Below the pieces are notes generated by a model. It ran no database searches and was not told where the DNA came from. It saw only the letters and a list, made by a program, of their open reading frames with translations. A stretch of DNA of 58,247 bases. It comes from Senegalimassilia anaerobia JC110. Its GTDB lineage: Bacteria > Actinomycetota > Coriobacteriia > Coriobacteriales > Eggerthellaceae. The stretch is taken from assembly GCF_000236865.1 (NCBI RefSeq), contig NZ_HE611016.1, forward strand, positions 83,939 through 142,185. Reading direction: 5' to 3'. Both the position numbers and the translations under genes were made by a program. Shown piece by piece: positions 41,223 through 49,469 of the stretch (positions are counted from its first letter, which is position 1; every line of letters starts with the position of its first letter).

Positions 41223-41732
41223 GAGATGTTTGGGGAAGAGCAGCGGCTAGTTGAGCTATCTGAGGTATGTGAGACCTTCAATGGCGATAGGAGCAGCAAT
41301 TATCCTTCGGCTGATGAGCGCATCAACGCTGGCGTTCCTTTTGTCAATGCAGGAAACCTTGCTAATGGAGCAATTGCCTTTAATAACATGGAGTATGTTT
41401 CGGAAGAAAAATATCATCAGCTATCTGGCGGAAGAATTCAAACCGGAGATTTGCTCTATTGTCTTCGAGGCTCGCTAGGTAAGTGCGCTTTGGCGGATTT
41501 TGATAAAGGGACCATTGCGTCTTCCCTTATGATTATTCGATGCAATCAAGAGCGTATTCAACCGAAATATCTTTACGAAGCAATGGTATCGCCGTTCGTA
41601 GAAAGGCAAATGGTCAGCGCAAACAACGGCAGTTCTCAACCAAATCTATCTGCAAAAAGCGTTAAGCAGTTCAAGATTCCTCTTCCTCCCCTCGCTCTCC
41701 AGCAAGAGTTCGCCGCCTTTGTCGCCCAGGTC

Positions 41733-41748
41733 GACAAACTGAGATTTG
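41733..41748 (-). repeat. Recombination site B (cassette right edge)
   Basis: GACAAACTGAGATTTG on the plus strand; its complement CAAATCTCAGTTTGTC matches site A at 14 of 16 positions. About 50 bases before it are highly similar to the region of site C. It lies seven bases before the integrase stop. Confidence 0.72.
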
Positions 41749-41754
41749 GTGCTG

Positions 41755-42747
41755 CTATGCAATGTACCTCCTGTGTGCGGCTTTGACGTTGCTTTGGTCC
41801 ACCATGGCATACATGAGCGTCGCATCGATTTTCGCGTGGCCTAAAAGTCGCTGCACCTGCTCGATGGGCATGCCTTTATCGATTGCTTTAGTGGCTAGCG
41901 TACGTCGGAACTTGTGCGGATGAACTCGATCAAGGCTAAGCTCGCGGCCAAGATTTCTCAGACGTGCTTCAATGCCGCTGATTTGTAGTCGGTTATTCGG
42001 TTTGCAAAGCGTGACGAACAGGGCAGGGCAGTGATCACTGCGCGAGTCGAGATAGTTTCGCAAATGGATTTTCGTACGCGCATCGAAGTATACGGGGCGT
42101 TCCTTGTTTCCCTTGCCTAGCACAATGCATTCACGCCGTTCGAAATCGACGTCGGCAATGTCAAGCTTCACTAGTTCGCCAACGCGCATGCCCGTTGATG
42201 TCAGAAGGTCGATTAACGCGAGGTCACGAAGCGTCTTTGCTCCATCGCGCATTTTCTCCAGCGTCTCATCGGAATACGTGTCCTTCACCGTTCGCGCGGA
42301 TTTGATTTTCCTGATACGGCGAATGGGACTTTTGAGAATGTAATCCTCGTCTTCGAGCCAGGAGAAGAAGCTGGACAAGATTCGCCTGATGTTGTCGATG
42401 CTCGCTTTGCTGCAGCGCGATGTTTGCTCATAATCGGAAAGATAGCGCCGGATGTCCTCAGTGCGCATATAGGTAAGGTGCGCGTCGGTTGTCGATAGCA
42501 TGCGCGTGATGGTTGATTGATAGTAGCGAATGGTTTTCTCGCTGCACCCTTCAAGACGCTTTGCGGAAAGAAACGACCCCATCAACTCGGTGTTTGCGGG
42601 TCCGGTTGTCGGCATTTCGCTCCCATCCTTTAAGGTGATGTCGTAGCGACCAAGCACGCACTCAAGGGTCAGAGATAGCTGTTTCATCGGGGAGTTGTTT
42701 AAATGGGCCAGCATCGCTTGCTGAATCGATTGGATAGCGTCTTTCAT
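41755..42747 (-). CDS. Tyrosine recombinase beside the hsdS cassettes
   Basis: 330 residues from ATG 42747 (AAAAGGA upstream); the extension to 42873 has no family sequence. N-terminal SAM-like core-binding domain (LMGSFLSAKRLEGCSEKTIR, HLTYMRTEDIRRYL) and a catalytic domain with Arg in TSTGMRVGELVKLDI, HPHKFRRTLAT (H-x-x-R), LLGHAKIDATLMY (His and nucleophile Tyr). All catalytic residues are present. Its gene ends against the silent cassette. In several bacteria such recombinases invert or swap hsdS domains; the bordering 16-bp sites suggest that role here. Confidence 0.9.
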   Translation of the reverse strand: MKDAIQSIQQAMLAHLNNSPMKQLSLTLECVLGRYDITLKDGSEMPTTGPANTELMGSFLSAKRLEGCSEKTIRYYQSTITRMLSTTDAHLTYMRTEDIRRYLSDYEQTSRCSKASIDNIRRILSSFFSWLEDEDYILKSPIRRIRKIKSARTVKDTYSDETLEKMRDGAKTLRDLALIDLLTSTGMRVGELVKLDIADVDFERRECIVLGKGNKERPVYFDARTKIHLRNYLDSRSDHCPALFVTLCKPNNRLQISGIEARLRNLGRELSLDRVHPHKFRRTLATKAIDKGMPIEQVQRLLGHAKIDATLMYAMVDQSNVKAAHRRYIA

Positions 42748-43355
42748 ATGTGGGTCCTTTTCGCGGCAATGAAAAGGACAAGGGTAGCGGAAAAGCGAAT
42801 GCGAGGGGGGGTTGAGGGAGAGGTAAGAAATTGGCGGTATGTGATTCACCCATCGGGTATCTTGTTTTTGCAAATGGTAATAAATCGTCTGAACGCAAGG
42901 GGCTTATCGTGTGCCCAGGTTCGTCTGTAGAAGTAATTTTATCGATGGACTGTTATTGAAATCGGTTAAACTTTTGCCAATCGACATAATTGTCGATTGT
43001 AGATGAAGGAGGTGATTGTTTTGGAAATGTTCTTTTCCAAGCTGTTTTTGTCACCGCTGGGGCCAGCGCGTTTTTCCGTGCATTTTGCGCGTGATGGGTT
43101 CCGCCGAGCGTAATAATGGTGGATGCTAGTTTTACTGCTAGTATGGCCCCTCCTTCATTCTGGTTGCAGCAAGATGCAATTTGCGGTCTGGAAAGACATA
43201 ATTGATTTATGGGGTGTGGAGTTAGCCATTAGCTCTTGTAGGCCGGTTGGCATGAGGCCGATTCGGGCGGTATAAGGTATTGCGAGGAGGGCCAACGGTG
43301 AGGCAGCCCAGATGGTTGCGGGCTGCCTCAGTGCTTGCGATTCGTTATCGCTTGG
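42748..43355. other. Intergenic region between recombinase and the DUF4365 gene
   Basis: About 600 bases, more AT-rich than most of the window. It contains a perfect inverted repeat AATCGACA-TAAT-TGTCGATT (42979-42998), possibly an operator for the recombinase gene or for the small ORF at 43021. The stretch 43114-43355 shows no gene and no clear terminator. Confidence 0.5.
43021..43113 (+). CDS. Possible 30-residue peptide with an ideal ribosome site
   Basis: AAGGAGGTGAT (43006-43016) is a full-length match to the anti-Shine-Dalgarno sequence, eight bases before TTG 43021. The frame encodes MEMFFSKLFLSPLGPARFSV and 10 more residues, basic at the end, and stops at TAA 43111-43113. It lies just after an 8-bp inverted repeat. 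It may be a leader or toxin-like peptide, or chance. No family recognised. Confidence 0.3.
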   Translation: MEMFFSKLFLSPLGPARFSVHFARDGFRRA

Positions 43356-43889
43356 CTAGCCAACGAGATTCCAAGACGTTCTATAGAGGTTCCATAATAC
43401 TGAGCCGAAATCAGTGGCTTCTGTACACATGACTTGTGTTACTGGAGTATGCAGGGTAACGCTGGCGGCATCTTCTTTCGGTTTCTTAAAGTCCTGCTGA
43501 CTTTTGATTAGTTCCTGGATTATTCCGTGGTAAAGCAAGTGGTCCTCAAGGCTTATGTATAGGAGCAGGATGGGCAGGGCATCTTGTTGGGCATATTTGT
43601 AAGTTGTTGTCTTGATGCTGCAGCTTACGCACTCTGACGTTTTCAACGGCTGGATGGTTCTCGAAGTTCCCTTTAGCTGCATGGGCATATATCTACCTGT
43701 AATGCGACCATTAGGAAAGAACTCTAGCAGGGCATTGATTCCGAAGTCATCAATTCGCGTATCGCGCCAAATGACCGTGCCGTCATATTTAACAACCGAA
43801 CGTGCGAGGTTGGTTGACCTGGAGTCTACCGTTCTCGAGTTTGGTACAGATGCTTTTTCGGTTGCGTTTTGTGCGCCGGTGGTGCTCAT
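43356..43889 (-). CDS. DUF4365-type protein coupled to hsdS
   Basis: 177 residues; ATG 43889 overlaps the hsdS stop by four bases. Core sequence: DTRIDDFGINALLEFFPNG, GRYMPMQLKGTSRTI, YAQQDALPILLLYISLEDHL. The Asp and Q-x-K spacing is that of DUF4365, a putative PD-(D/E)XK nuclease domain. Being coupled to hsdS it belongs to the restriction locus, perhaps as an accessory nuclease. It lies between the two inverted sites and would be flipped together with the recombinase. Confidence 0.65.
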   Translation of the reverse strand: MSTTGAQNATEKASVPNSRTVDSRSTNLARSVVKYDGTVIWRDTRIDDFGINALLEFFPNGRITGRYMPMQLKGTSRTIQPLKTSECVSCSIKTTTYKYAQQDALPILLLYISLEDHLLYHGIIQELIKSQQDFKKPKEDAASVTLHTPVTQVMCTEATDFGSVLWNLYRTSWNLVG

Positions 43890-45103
43890 CCAAAATACTC
43901 CTGCATCAGAGATTTCTTCAGCGTCTCTAACTTATCGATTTGTTGTTGAGTCGCAAATCTCAGTTTATCAACCTGGGAGACGAAGGCGGCAAACTCTTGC
44001 TGAAGGGCAAGCGGCGGAACCGGAATTGGCATGACCCTCAAGTCGGCAATGTTTATCTGCTGCAGGGTTGCCCCTTGGGTGTGATCAGCAATGTAACGTT
44101 TGCCATTGTCGGAATTCATGTATCCTACGAGATAATCGGGATCAATCAGGCTTGGCTCGTGACGGATTACCGCTATTCCACGAGTCACATTCATTCCTGC
44201 GCAATCAACTTTGGATCGAACGGTTTGTCCGGTTGCTCCTCGGACAATCGTCAAAATCTCATCGCCCATGAGCTCGGTTCTACGGTACGAATTACCGATT
44301 GCCCTATCAATCATTTTAACTGTGTCAAGGCAAAGGCGTCCATCAGCGATATCAACTGGACGAAGCACACCCATGTCGCCCGTTCCCTCAGGGCCCGGTT
44401 GAACAATACCGTATGAAATACGTGTTTCGGGATCAATCAATTCTTCGAGTATACTTGTTTGCTTCACTTCATTAAACATCTCGACAAACCGGGATTTGAT
44501 GAGGCTGTCAAGTGTATGGAGTTGAAGCCCGTACTGTCTTTTGAGCTGGTCAACGTATTTCAAGACAGCAGTTTGACGCAGCATTTCTGCGTCAGCGGGA
44601 AGGGGAATTGCCATATTCGAAATCTTGCCTAACCGGATGGAGGGAAAGGAGGCGTTTTCTATCAATTTGCAAGGCTTATCGAATTCAAAGTAATAACGAA
44701 GATATTCCGCTAACTTCTTGTTAGTTATTATGCATGCAAGGTGCGATACGACGTAGCAAGGTTCGGGGAGTATATAGATGTTTCCAGTGACACAGGACAT
44801 ACCGCTCTTGGCAAATATGACCGTTCCAGCTGGGAATAGCTTCATCTTCTTTTGTTTTGCGGTCTCATCGTCAAGTTTTTCAAGATTTGAAACAGCCACT
44901 CCATCTATCAGCTCGTTTAGGTTGCCGGCTCGTACAAAAGGTTTTCCTTCTTTTGCGAACTCGGTTTTTTTGGGTGCGGGATTTCCTGCTGTTATGACAG
45001 CAATGTCTGCTAGTTTAACGATGCTTCTATTCGAAGCCTTTGAAGAGAGGTAATTGCTTCGATTGTGAACCTGATTGTTCTTGACGCATGAGGTGGTTTT
45101 CAT
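43886..45103 (-). CDS. hsdS: Type I restriction-modification specificity subunit
   Basis: 405 residues from ATG 45103. Two target-recognition domains separated by conserved helices: TRD1 about 28-175 (VKLADIAVITAGNPAP, KPFVRAGNLNELIDG), central helix 176-210 (LRQTAVLKYVDQLKRQYGL, KSRFVEMF), TRD2 about 211-365 (ISYGIVQPGPEGTGDMGVLR, TIVRGATGQTVRSKV), terminal helix 366-405 (PPLALQQEFAAFVSQVDKL). It directs HsdM and HsdR to the target site. TRD2 is bounded by sites C and D, matching those around the silent cassette at 41207-41748. Confidence 0.92.
   Translation of the reverse strand: MKTTSCVKNNQVHNRSNYLSSKASNRSIVKLADIAVITAGNPAPKKTEFAKEGKPFVRAGNLNELIDGVAVSNLEKLDDETAKQKKMKLFPAGTVIFAKSGMSCVTGNIYILPEPCYVVSHLACIITNKKLAEYLRYYFEFDKPCKLIENASFPSIRLGKISNMAIPLPADAEMLRQTAVLKYVDQLKRQYGLQLHTLDSLIKSRFVEMFNEVKQTSILEELIDPETRISYGIVQPGPEGTGDMGVLRPVDIADGRLCLDTVKMIDRAIGNSYRRTELMGDEILTIVRGATGQTVRSKVDCAGMNVTRGIAVIRHEPSLIDPDYLVGYMNSDNGKRYIADHTQGATLQQINIADLRVMPIPVPPLALQQEFAAFVSQVDKLRFATQQQIDKLETLKKSLMQEYFG
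43954..43969 (+). repeat. Recombination site C (3' edge of expressed TRD2)
   Basis: CAAATCTCAGTTTATC on the plus strand. It matches the reverse complement of site B at 15 of 16 positions and lies in inverted orientation to it. It encodes the DKLRF end of TRD2. Confidence 0.72.
44483..44498 (-). repeat. Recombination site D (5' edge of expressed TRD2)
   Basis: GACAAACCGGGATTTG on the plus strand, the exact reverse complement of site A; identity with A covers 25 bases. Recombination between A and D would invert about 3.2 kb carrying the recombinase and DUF4365 genes. Confidence 0.75.
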
Positions 45104-45113
45104 ACTGCGCGCT

Positions 45114-45542
45114 CTATCTAATTGACTGTATATACTGATTCAATACTTCGCCGAAATTGATTAAATCATATGGGTGCCCACTGGCTTGTCTTTCGTATGC
45201 GTATCGCCACTCAACGAAAGCTGACGCACTTTCTTTTAGGAGTTCCTCCAGGGGGGTAACCCCTTTTTGTTTATAGAGCAAATCAATCTTATCTCTATCA
45301 TGCGCTTCTAGGTCATTGAACAATTTTTTGAGATCATGGCCCTTAGGAAAGGTCTGAATTCCTGGTTTAGTCGCTTGAATGGCTTTTAACAACAGCTCGC
45401 ATGCGAATGCAGCATTAACCATGCAGGGATATATGTTTCCAGCAAGAAGGGAGTCAGTTGTCTTGCTGGAGGTTTGCGCTATAGCTAAAAAATGATTTGC
45501 GGCAGTAATACACTCGTCGAGTTGCCTTTCTGAAGTGTTCAT
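45114..45542 (-). CDS. HEPN-domain protein between hsdM and hsdS
   Basis: 142 residues; ATG 45542 overlaps the hsdM stop by one base. All-helical: CITAANHFLAIAQTSSKT, NAAFACELLLKAIQATK, KGHDLKKLFNDLEAHD, SASAFVEWRYAYER. The pattern matches HEPN domains often paired with nucleotidyltransferases, but no R-x4-6-H RNase motif was seen. As a gene wedged between hsdM and hsdS it may regulate assembly or act as an accessory effector. Confidence 0.65.
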   Translation of the reverse strand: MNTSERQLDECITAANHFLAIAQTSSKTTDSLLAGNIYPCMVNAAFACELLLKAIQATKPGIQTFPKGHDLKKLFNDLEAHDRDKIDLLYKQKGVTPLEELLKESASAFVEWRYAYERQASGHPYDLINFGEVLNQYIQSIR

Positions 45543-46999
45543 TACAACATCCTTTCCAGTTCTGCCAGGCCTTTGGCAATCTCTTCGTTCAGCTTTTTCA
45601 GGTCGGCAAGGATTTCGCTGGTGGGTGGGTATTCGATCTTTTCGTAGACGATTTCCTTGTACTTGTTGATCGACAGGTCGTAGTCGTTGTCGATGATTTC
45701 TTGGACGGGCACCATGAAGCTTTTCTCGGTGCGCGCGCGGCCGAGTTCCTTGTCCAGGTTGTGGAAGCGCTCGATGATGTCGGGGATGTCGTTTTCCTTT
45801 ACGGGGTCGCGTTTGTCATCAAGGCTGAAGCCGTCGGCCTCCATGTCATAGAACCATACGTTGTCCGTGCCGCCGTTGTCGGTGCGCGTGAAAATGAGGA
45901 TGGCGGTGGACACGCCCGCATACGGTTTGAACACACCGGAGGGCATGGAGATAACCGCTTGTAGGCGATTGTCTTCGAGGATGGCCTTACGGATGGCCTT
46001 ATGCGCCTTTTGCGATCCGAACAGCACGCCGTCGGGTACGATGGAAGCGCAGCGCCCGCCGACCTTCAGGCTCTTCAGGAATAGCGCTAGGAACAGAAGC
46101 TCGGTTTTGGTGGTGGCGGCAACCGAGCGCAAGTCCTTCGCGATGGTTTCCTTGTCCAGGCTGCCCTTGAACGGTGGGTTCGCCATGATGAGCGTGTATG
46201 CATCGCGTATGTCGTTGTCTTCCGAAAGCGAGTCGATCTGCGTGATGTTCGGAGCCTCCACACCGTGCAGCATCAGGTTCATGGCGCCGATGCGCATCAT
46301 GGTGGAGTCGGTATCATGGCCGGTGAACATGGTGGTTTGGAAACGCTGCATCACGCTGGCGTCCATGAGCTCGGCGCTGTAGCGCTCCTTGATGTACGCC
46401 GCCGCTGCGCAAATGAAGCCGGCGCTGCCCATTGCGGGGTCGCAGATAATGTCGTCGGGCGTGGGCTCCATCAGTTCGGCCATCATACGGATGATGTGGC
46501 GCGGCGTGCGGAACTGGCCGTTCTGTCCAGACGTTTCCAGCTTGGACAGCAGGTACTCGTATACATCGCCCATGATGTCTTTGTTGCCAAGGTCGATTTC
46601 GTCCAGCTTGGCAACGATGCGCGTGAGCGTGCGGGCATTGCTCACCAAGAACGTGGCGTCTTTCATATATTTGGCAAACGCGGCGTCATCATCAGCCACA
46701 AGGTCGTTTTTGATGAAGGGGAACACGTTCTTCACCATGTTCTCGAACATGGCTTCGGGTTCGTAATTGCGGAATATGCTCCAGCGGCAGTTTTGATGAT
46801 CGGCATCGAACGTGGGGTCGTCAAGCTCTTCGTCAAACGCAGCGGCGTCGGCTTCCCGGCGTGTCTCGTTGTCATCCAAGATTTTGATGAACATAAGGTA
46901 GGTAAGCTGCTCGATCACGGTCAGCGGGTTGCTCACGCCGTTGGACCAGAAAATGTCCCAAATGCCGTCAACCTTGTTCTTCAGTTCGCCGGTTATCAT
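45542..46999 (-). CDS. hsdM: Type I restriction-modification DNA adenine methyltransferase
   Basis: 485 residues from ATG 46999 (AAGGAGCG upstream). N-terminal helical domain (WSNGVSNPLTVIEQLTYLMF), QFRTPRHIIRMMAELM, SAM motif I DPAMGSAGF at 187-195, catalytic motif IV NPPF at 274-277, then LQAVISMPSGVFKPYAGVST. Complete. Methylates adenine in the HsdS-specified site, protecting the host. A possible separate promoter lies in the 84-base gap upstream, so modification could be made independently of the genes between hsdR and hsdM. Confidence 0.95.
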   Translation of the reverse strand: MITGELKNKVDGIWDIFWSNGVSNPLTVIEQLTYLMFIKILDDNETRREADAAAFDEELDDPTFDADHQNCRWSIFRNYEPEAMFENMVKNVFPFIKNDLVADDDAAFAKYMKDATFLVSNARTLTRIVAKLDEIDLGNKDIMGDVYEYLLSKLETSGQNGQFRTPRHIIRMMAELMEPTPDDIICDPAMGSAGFICAAAAYIKERYSAELMDASVMQRFQTTMFTGHDTDSTMMRIGAMNLMLHGVEAPNITQIDSLSEDNDIRDAYTLIMANPPFKGSLDKETIAKDLRSVAATTKTELLFLALFLKSLKVGGRCASIVPDGVLFGSQKAHKAIRKAILEDNRLQAVISMPSGVFKPYAGVSTAILIFTRTDNGGTDNVWFYDMEADGFSLDDKRDPVKENDIPDIIERFHNLDKELGRARTEKSFMVPVQEIIDNDYDLSINKYKEIVYEKIEYPPTSEILADLKKLNEEIAKGLAELERML

Positions 47000-47083
47000 G
47001 TTCCGCTCCTTGTTAGGGTTGGTTTTGCTTGATTGTATTATCTGGTATTATGCGCGGGTTTTGTTGAGCAACATTCCCGTGCG
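47000..47083 (-). promoter_or_regulatory. Possible internal promoter for hsdM-HEPN-hsdS
   Basis: An AT-rich 84-base gap in an otherwise tightly packed operon. On the minus strand TTGCTC precedes TAATAC by about 15-16 bases and GATAAT lies a little further on. The gap splits the locus into hsdR plus five accessory genes and the modification/specificity genes. Confidence 0.35.
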
Positions 47084-49012
47084 CTATCTTGCCACTTTGC
47101 GAGTTCCGGCTGTTTCCATGTGGTCGCCGCAGTGGCCGATGACTATCTTGCGCGTTGGGCGATCGATGGCGAAGTGAATGCGCAATGATGCATTGCGGTT
47201 GCCGGATTTGCCCTTTACGTGGGGAGCGATGTTCAGGGTGCGCCCGTCATATGAAATCTCGCGCTGTTTTAGCAAGCGCGGATCTTTGTTGGTTTGCGCA
47301 GACTCGTGGAAGGTCAGATTGTAACCGGTTTCGCTTTGGAACTCGGTTCCTGCCGTGCCATCTGCCTCATCCTGCTCGAAGTACTTCGGCCATAGGCTCA
47401 CGGCCAAAGTGCGTAGGATGTCGAACGTCTCGTCGCTGCTGATGCTGCGGTTTGCCTTGGCGGCCGAATCCTTGGCTTCATTGGTGATTATCAGCCTGTC
47501 CCCGAACGCTCGCTCTGCCAGCTCCAGCGCTTCGGCGCACGTTTGCGGGAAACCTTGCATTGCGCGGATGATATTCGCCTGCGCTTCCGCTTGCCGCGCT
47601 TGCGCCTTCGCCTTCGCGTTAAGCTGGTTGAGCGTTTGAATCGTATGATCTTTGGCGCCCACGGCCCTCTGCAATTGTTTGATCTCGGTGCTGAGCTCTT
47701 CTACTGCGATTTGCAGCTCCAGCACGTCATCGCCTTGATCGTGTCGCTTTGCCTCGGAGTCATATTCGGCGATAAGGCTTTCGTAAAACTCGGTGGTTTC
47801 AACGAGCTTTGCGGCTTCGCGGGCTTTTAACTGTTCGAGAGCACACTTCAGTTCTTCCTCGGTGTGCAGGCCTTGATAGTTGGGCTCGACTTGCTCTTCT
47901 TGCGCGCGTGTGGAGCGCAGCTCCTGCAGCTTTTGCTCAAGCTGCTTGCGCTTGAGCTGGGATTCGATGAGCGTGATGCTTGCCGGGTCTATCGCTTCGC
48001 CTTGCACGCGGCGATACAGGCGCGTAAATGCGCCGCAAACATCGTTGCTAATTTGACCAGGGTTCGACGCCATGAGCAGTTCGCCGGTGTAGAAGCGATG
48101 CCGCTGGCTCCCTTCGGGGTCTGAGAGGTCGACGCCGGGGAAGAATATGCGCATGAAGCCCGGGTTAATGCGGTAATCGCGGGCGGTTTCGGTGTCAAGG
48201 AACATTGATTGGTATGCTAACCAGGTCTGGACGGCTGAGCAATCCAGCGTGTAGACAACGGCCGATCCGCGTACTTTTTTCGCAAGAATGCCCGGGTCGA
48301 TAGCGTATTTTCCAGGCTGGTTGCGTAGGGCCGCTATAACGACGAAGGGTATGGTGCGCTCGTTGCTTTCAAGTTCCCGTATAAACGTCTTCATGTTGAG
48401 GGACGTTAATGCTTTGGGCTCATTGGCCAGGGCAATGCCGTTTGAGCTTGCAGCGCACCCCTTGATATCGAGCAGCTTGCCAATGAACCTTGGTGTGTTG
48501 CGCGATGGGATATAAGGGCAGTCGCAGATGAACGTTGGGTCGTCGGCTATGGCGATGCGTACGTTTATGATGTAGCTGCCGTTTTCTGCGGCAGTTGCGC
48601 CGATGTTGGTGAACCAGCGGCGGTACCAATGGTCTTTGTCGCTTTCTATATACTCTATTGCCCAGTAAGAAGGCGTATCCGACCCGTTTTGATAAAGGGC
48701 GTTCGTTTTGATCGAGGAGTCCTCCTCGTTGCATTCCAATGTGCCGTTCGCGAGCCTCTGGGAGGCGTAGGCGCTTCCTTTCGCTTCCGCAACCGATTCG
48801 GAAATGTTGACGGTGTCATCGGTGAGCTCCGTATAAAAGTTCGGGAGTTCTTTGTCCTTGCGATCGCCTTCCTTTTCCTCTAGCCATTCCTGAATGGCGG
48901 CGATGATGTGCGGCCAGATTTCGCCGACTTCCTTGGTTTCGGGGGCGATGGTGAAACGGGAACGGTAGAACAGCGTCTTGTTCTCGGTTGCGTAGCGGGC
49001 GGGCTTTTCCAT
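47084..49012 (-). CDS. Large coiled-coil protein of the MoxR-VWA-HNH insert, unrecognised
   Basis: 642 residues; ATG 49012 overlaps the HNH stop by one base. N-terminal 340 residues look globular (YRSRFTIAPETKEVGEIWP, WAIEYIESDKDHWYRRWFT, VVIAALRNQPGKYAIDPGIL, FYTGELLMASNPGQIS). Residues about 350-500 are predicted coiled coil rich in Glu, Lys, Gln and Ala. The C-terminus is a compact conserved-looking domain (LLKQREISYDGRTLNIAPHV, RIHFAIDRPTRKIVIGHCGD). No enzyme motif found. By position it is probably the sensor, adaptor or effector of the insert. Confidence 0.75.
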   Translation of the reverse strand: MEKPARYATENKTLFYRSRFTIAPETKEVGEIWPHIIAAIQEWLEEKEGDRKDKELPNFYTELTDDTVNISESVAEAKGSAYASQRLANGTLECNEEDSSIKTNALYQNGSDTPSYWAIEYIESDKDHWYRRWFTNIGATAAENGSYIINVRIAIADDPTFICDCPYIPSRNTPRFIGKLLDIKGCAASSNGIALANEPKALTSLNMKTFIRELESNERTIPFVVIAALRNQPGKYAIDPGILAKKVRGSAVVYTLDCSAVQTWLAYQSMFLDTETARDYRINPGFMRIFFPGVDLSDPEGSQRHRFYTGELLMASNPGQISNDVCGAFTRLYRRVQGEAIDPASITLIESQLKRKQLEQKLQELRSTRAQEEQVEPNYQGLHTEEELKCALEQLKAREAAKLVETTEFYESLIAEYDSEAKRHDQGDDVLELQIAVEELSTEIKQLQRAVGAKDHTIQTLNQLNAKAKAQARQAEAQANIIRAMQGFPQTCAEALELAERAFGDRLIITNEAKDSAAKANRSISSDETFDILRTLAVSLWPKYFEQDEADGTAGTEFQSETGYNLTFHESAQTNKDPRLLKQREISYDGRTLNIAPHVKGKSGNRNASLRIHFAIDRPTRKIVIGHCGDHMETAGTRKVAR

Positions 49013-49461
49013 TATCGGTCCTTGGTCTCGTCGTTTTCGGTGCGGTGCAGCAGTGTTCTCAGCTCATCGGGGGTGTAGGTCCCGCCGGGTTTCGAGTGCA
49101 GGGCTATGTGGCAATTGGGGCATACGGGGATAAGGTCGTGCACGGGGTCCACTTGGTATTCACGTCCTATTTCGCAGAGCGGTGTGACGTGGTGCACCTG
49201 AATGATGCCCGCAAATTCAGGTCCGTATACTTTGGCGAAATCGAAGCCGCAGATGGCGCAAGTGGTTCCATTGGCTTGCAGGCATGCTTGTCGTGCGCTG
49301 CGACTGCGCTCGTAGCGGTCGATGGTGATACTGCAACGCGCGCCTTCGGTAAGCGGTTGGCCAGGGGTTTCGCCTGCCACTTGCGCTGCTGCGGCTCCTT
49401 GCTGCGGAATGTTCCCATAGGCCTTTCTGATTTGCTCTTCGATGTATTCCCGAGGATCCAA
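49012..49461 (-). CDS. HNH endonuclease
   Basis: 149 residues. Zinc-bound HNH (beta-beta-alpha metal) domain: C68-x2-C71, then IQVHHVTPLCEIG (His90-His91), DLIPVCPNCHIALH (C114, C117, N116, H118). The N-terminal 60 residues are helical, with RYERSRSARQACLQANG as in McrA-type HNH proteins. All catalytic positions are present, so a DNA nuclease is likely. It is encoded between the VWA protein and the coiled-coil protein, within the restriction locus whose HsdR lacks a canonical nuclease motif. Confidence 0.88.
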   Translation of the reverse strand: MDPREYIEEQIRKAYGNIPQQGAAAAQVAGETPGQPLTEGARCSITIDRYERSRSARQACLQANGTTCAICGFDFAKVYGPEFAGIIQVHHVTPLCEIGREYQVDPVHDLIPVCPNCHIALHSKPGGTYTPDELRTLLHRTENDETKDR

Positions 49462-49469
49462 AACGACTC

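Larger units (their letters stand above)
41207..41786 (+). pseudogene. Silent hsdS cassette: one target-recognition domain
   Basis: A promoterless type I specificity-subunit segment. It opens at KSRFVEMFGEEQRLVELS, spans one target-recognition domain (ETFNGDRSSNY, VPFVNAGNLANGAIAF, YCLRGSLGKCALADFDKG, SSQPNLSAKSVKQFKIPLPP) and stops at AAFVAQVDKLRFG followed by a short out-of-family tail. It has no start codon or N-terminal domain. Its ends coincide with 16-bp sites also bounding the second recognition domain of the expressed hsdS (43886-45103), in opposite orientation. Best read as a stored alternative cassette rather than junk. Confidence 0.85.

Noticed and set aside
43006-43020. End of a 16S rRNA gene fragment (AAGGAGGTGAT)
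   Set aside because: Only the anti-Shine-Dalgarno complement matches; neighbouring bases do not resemble rRNA.
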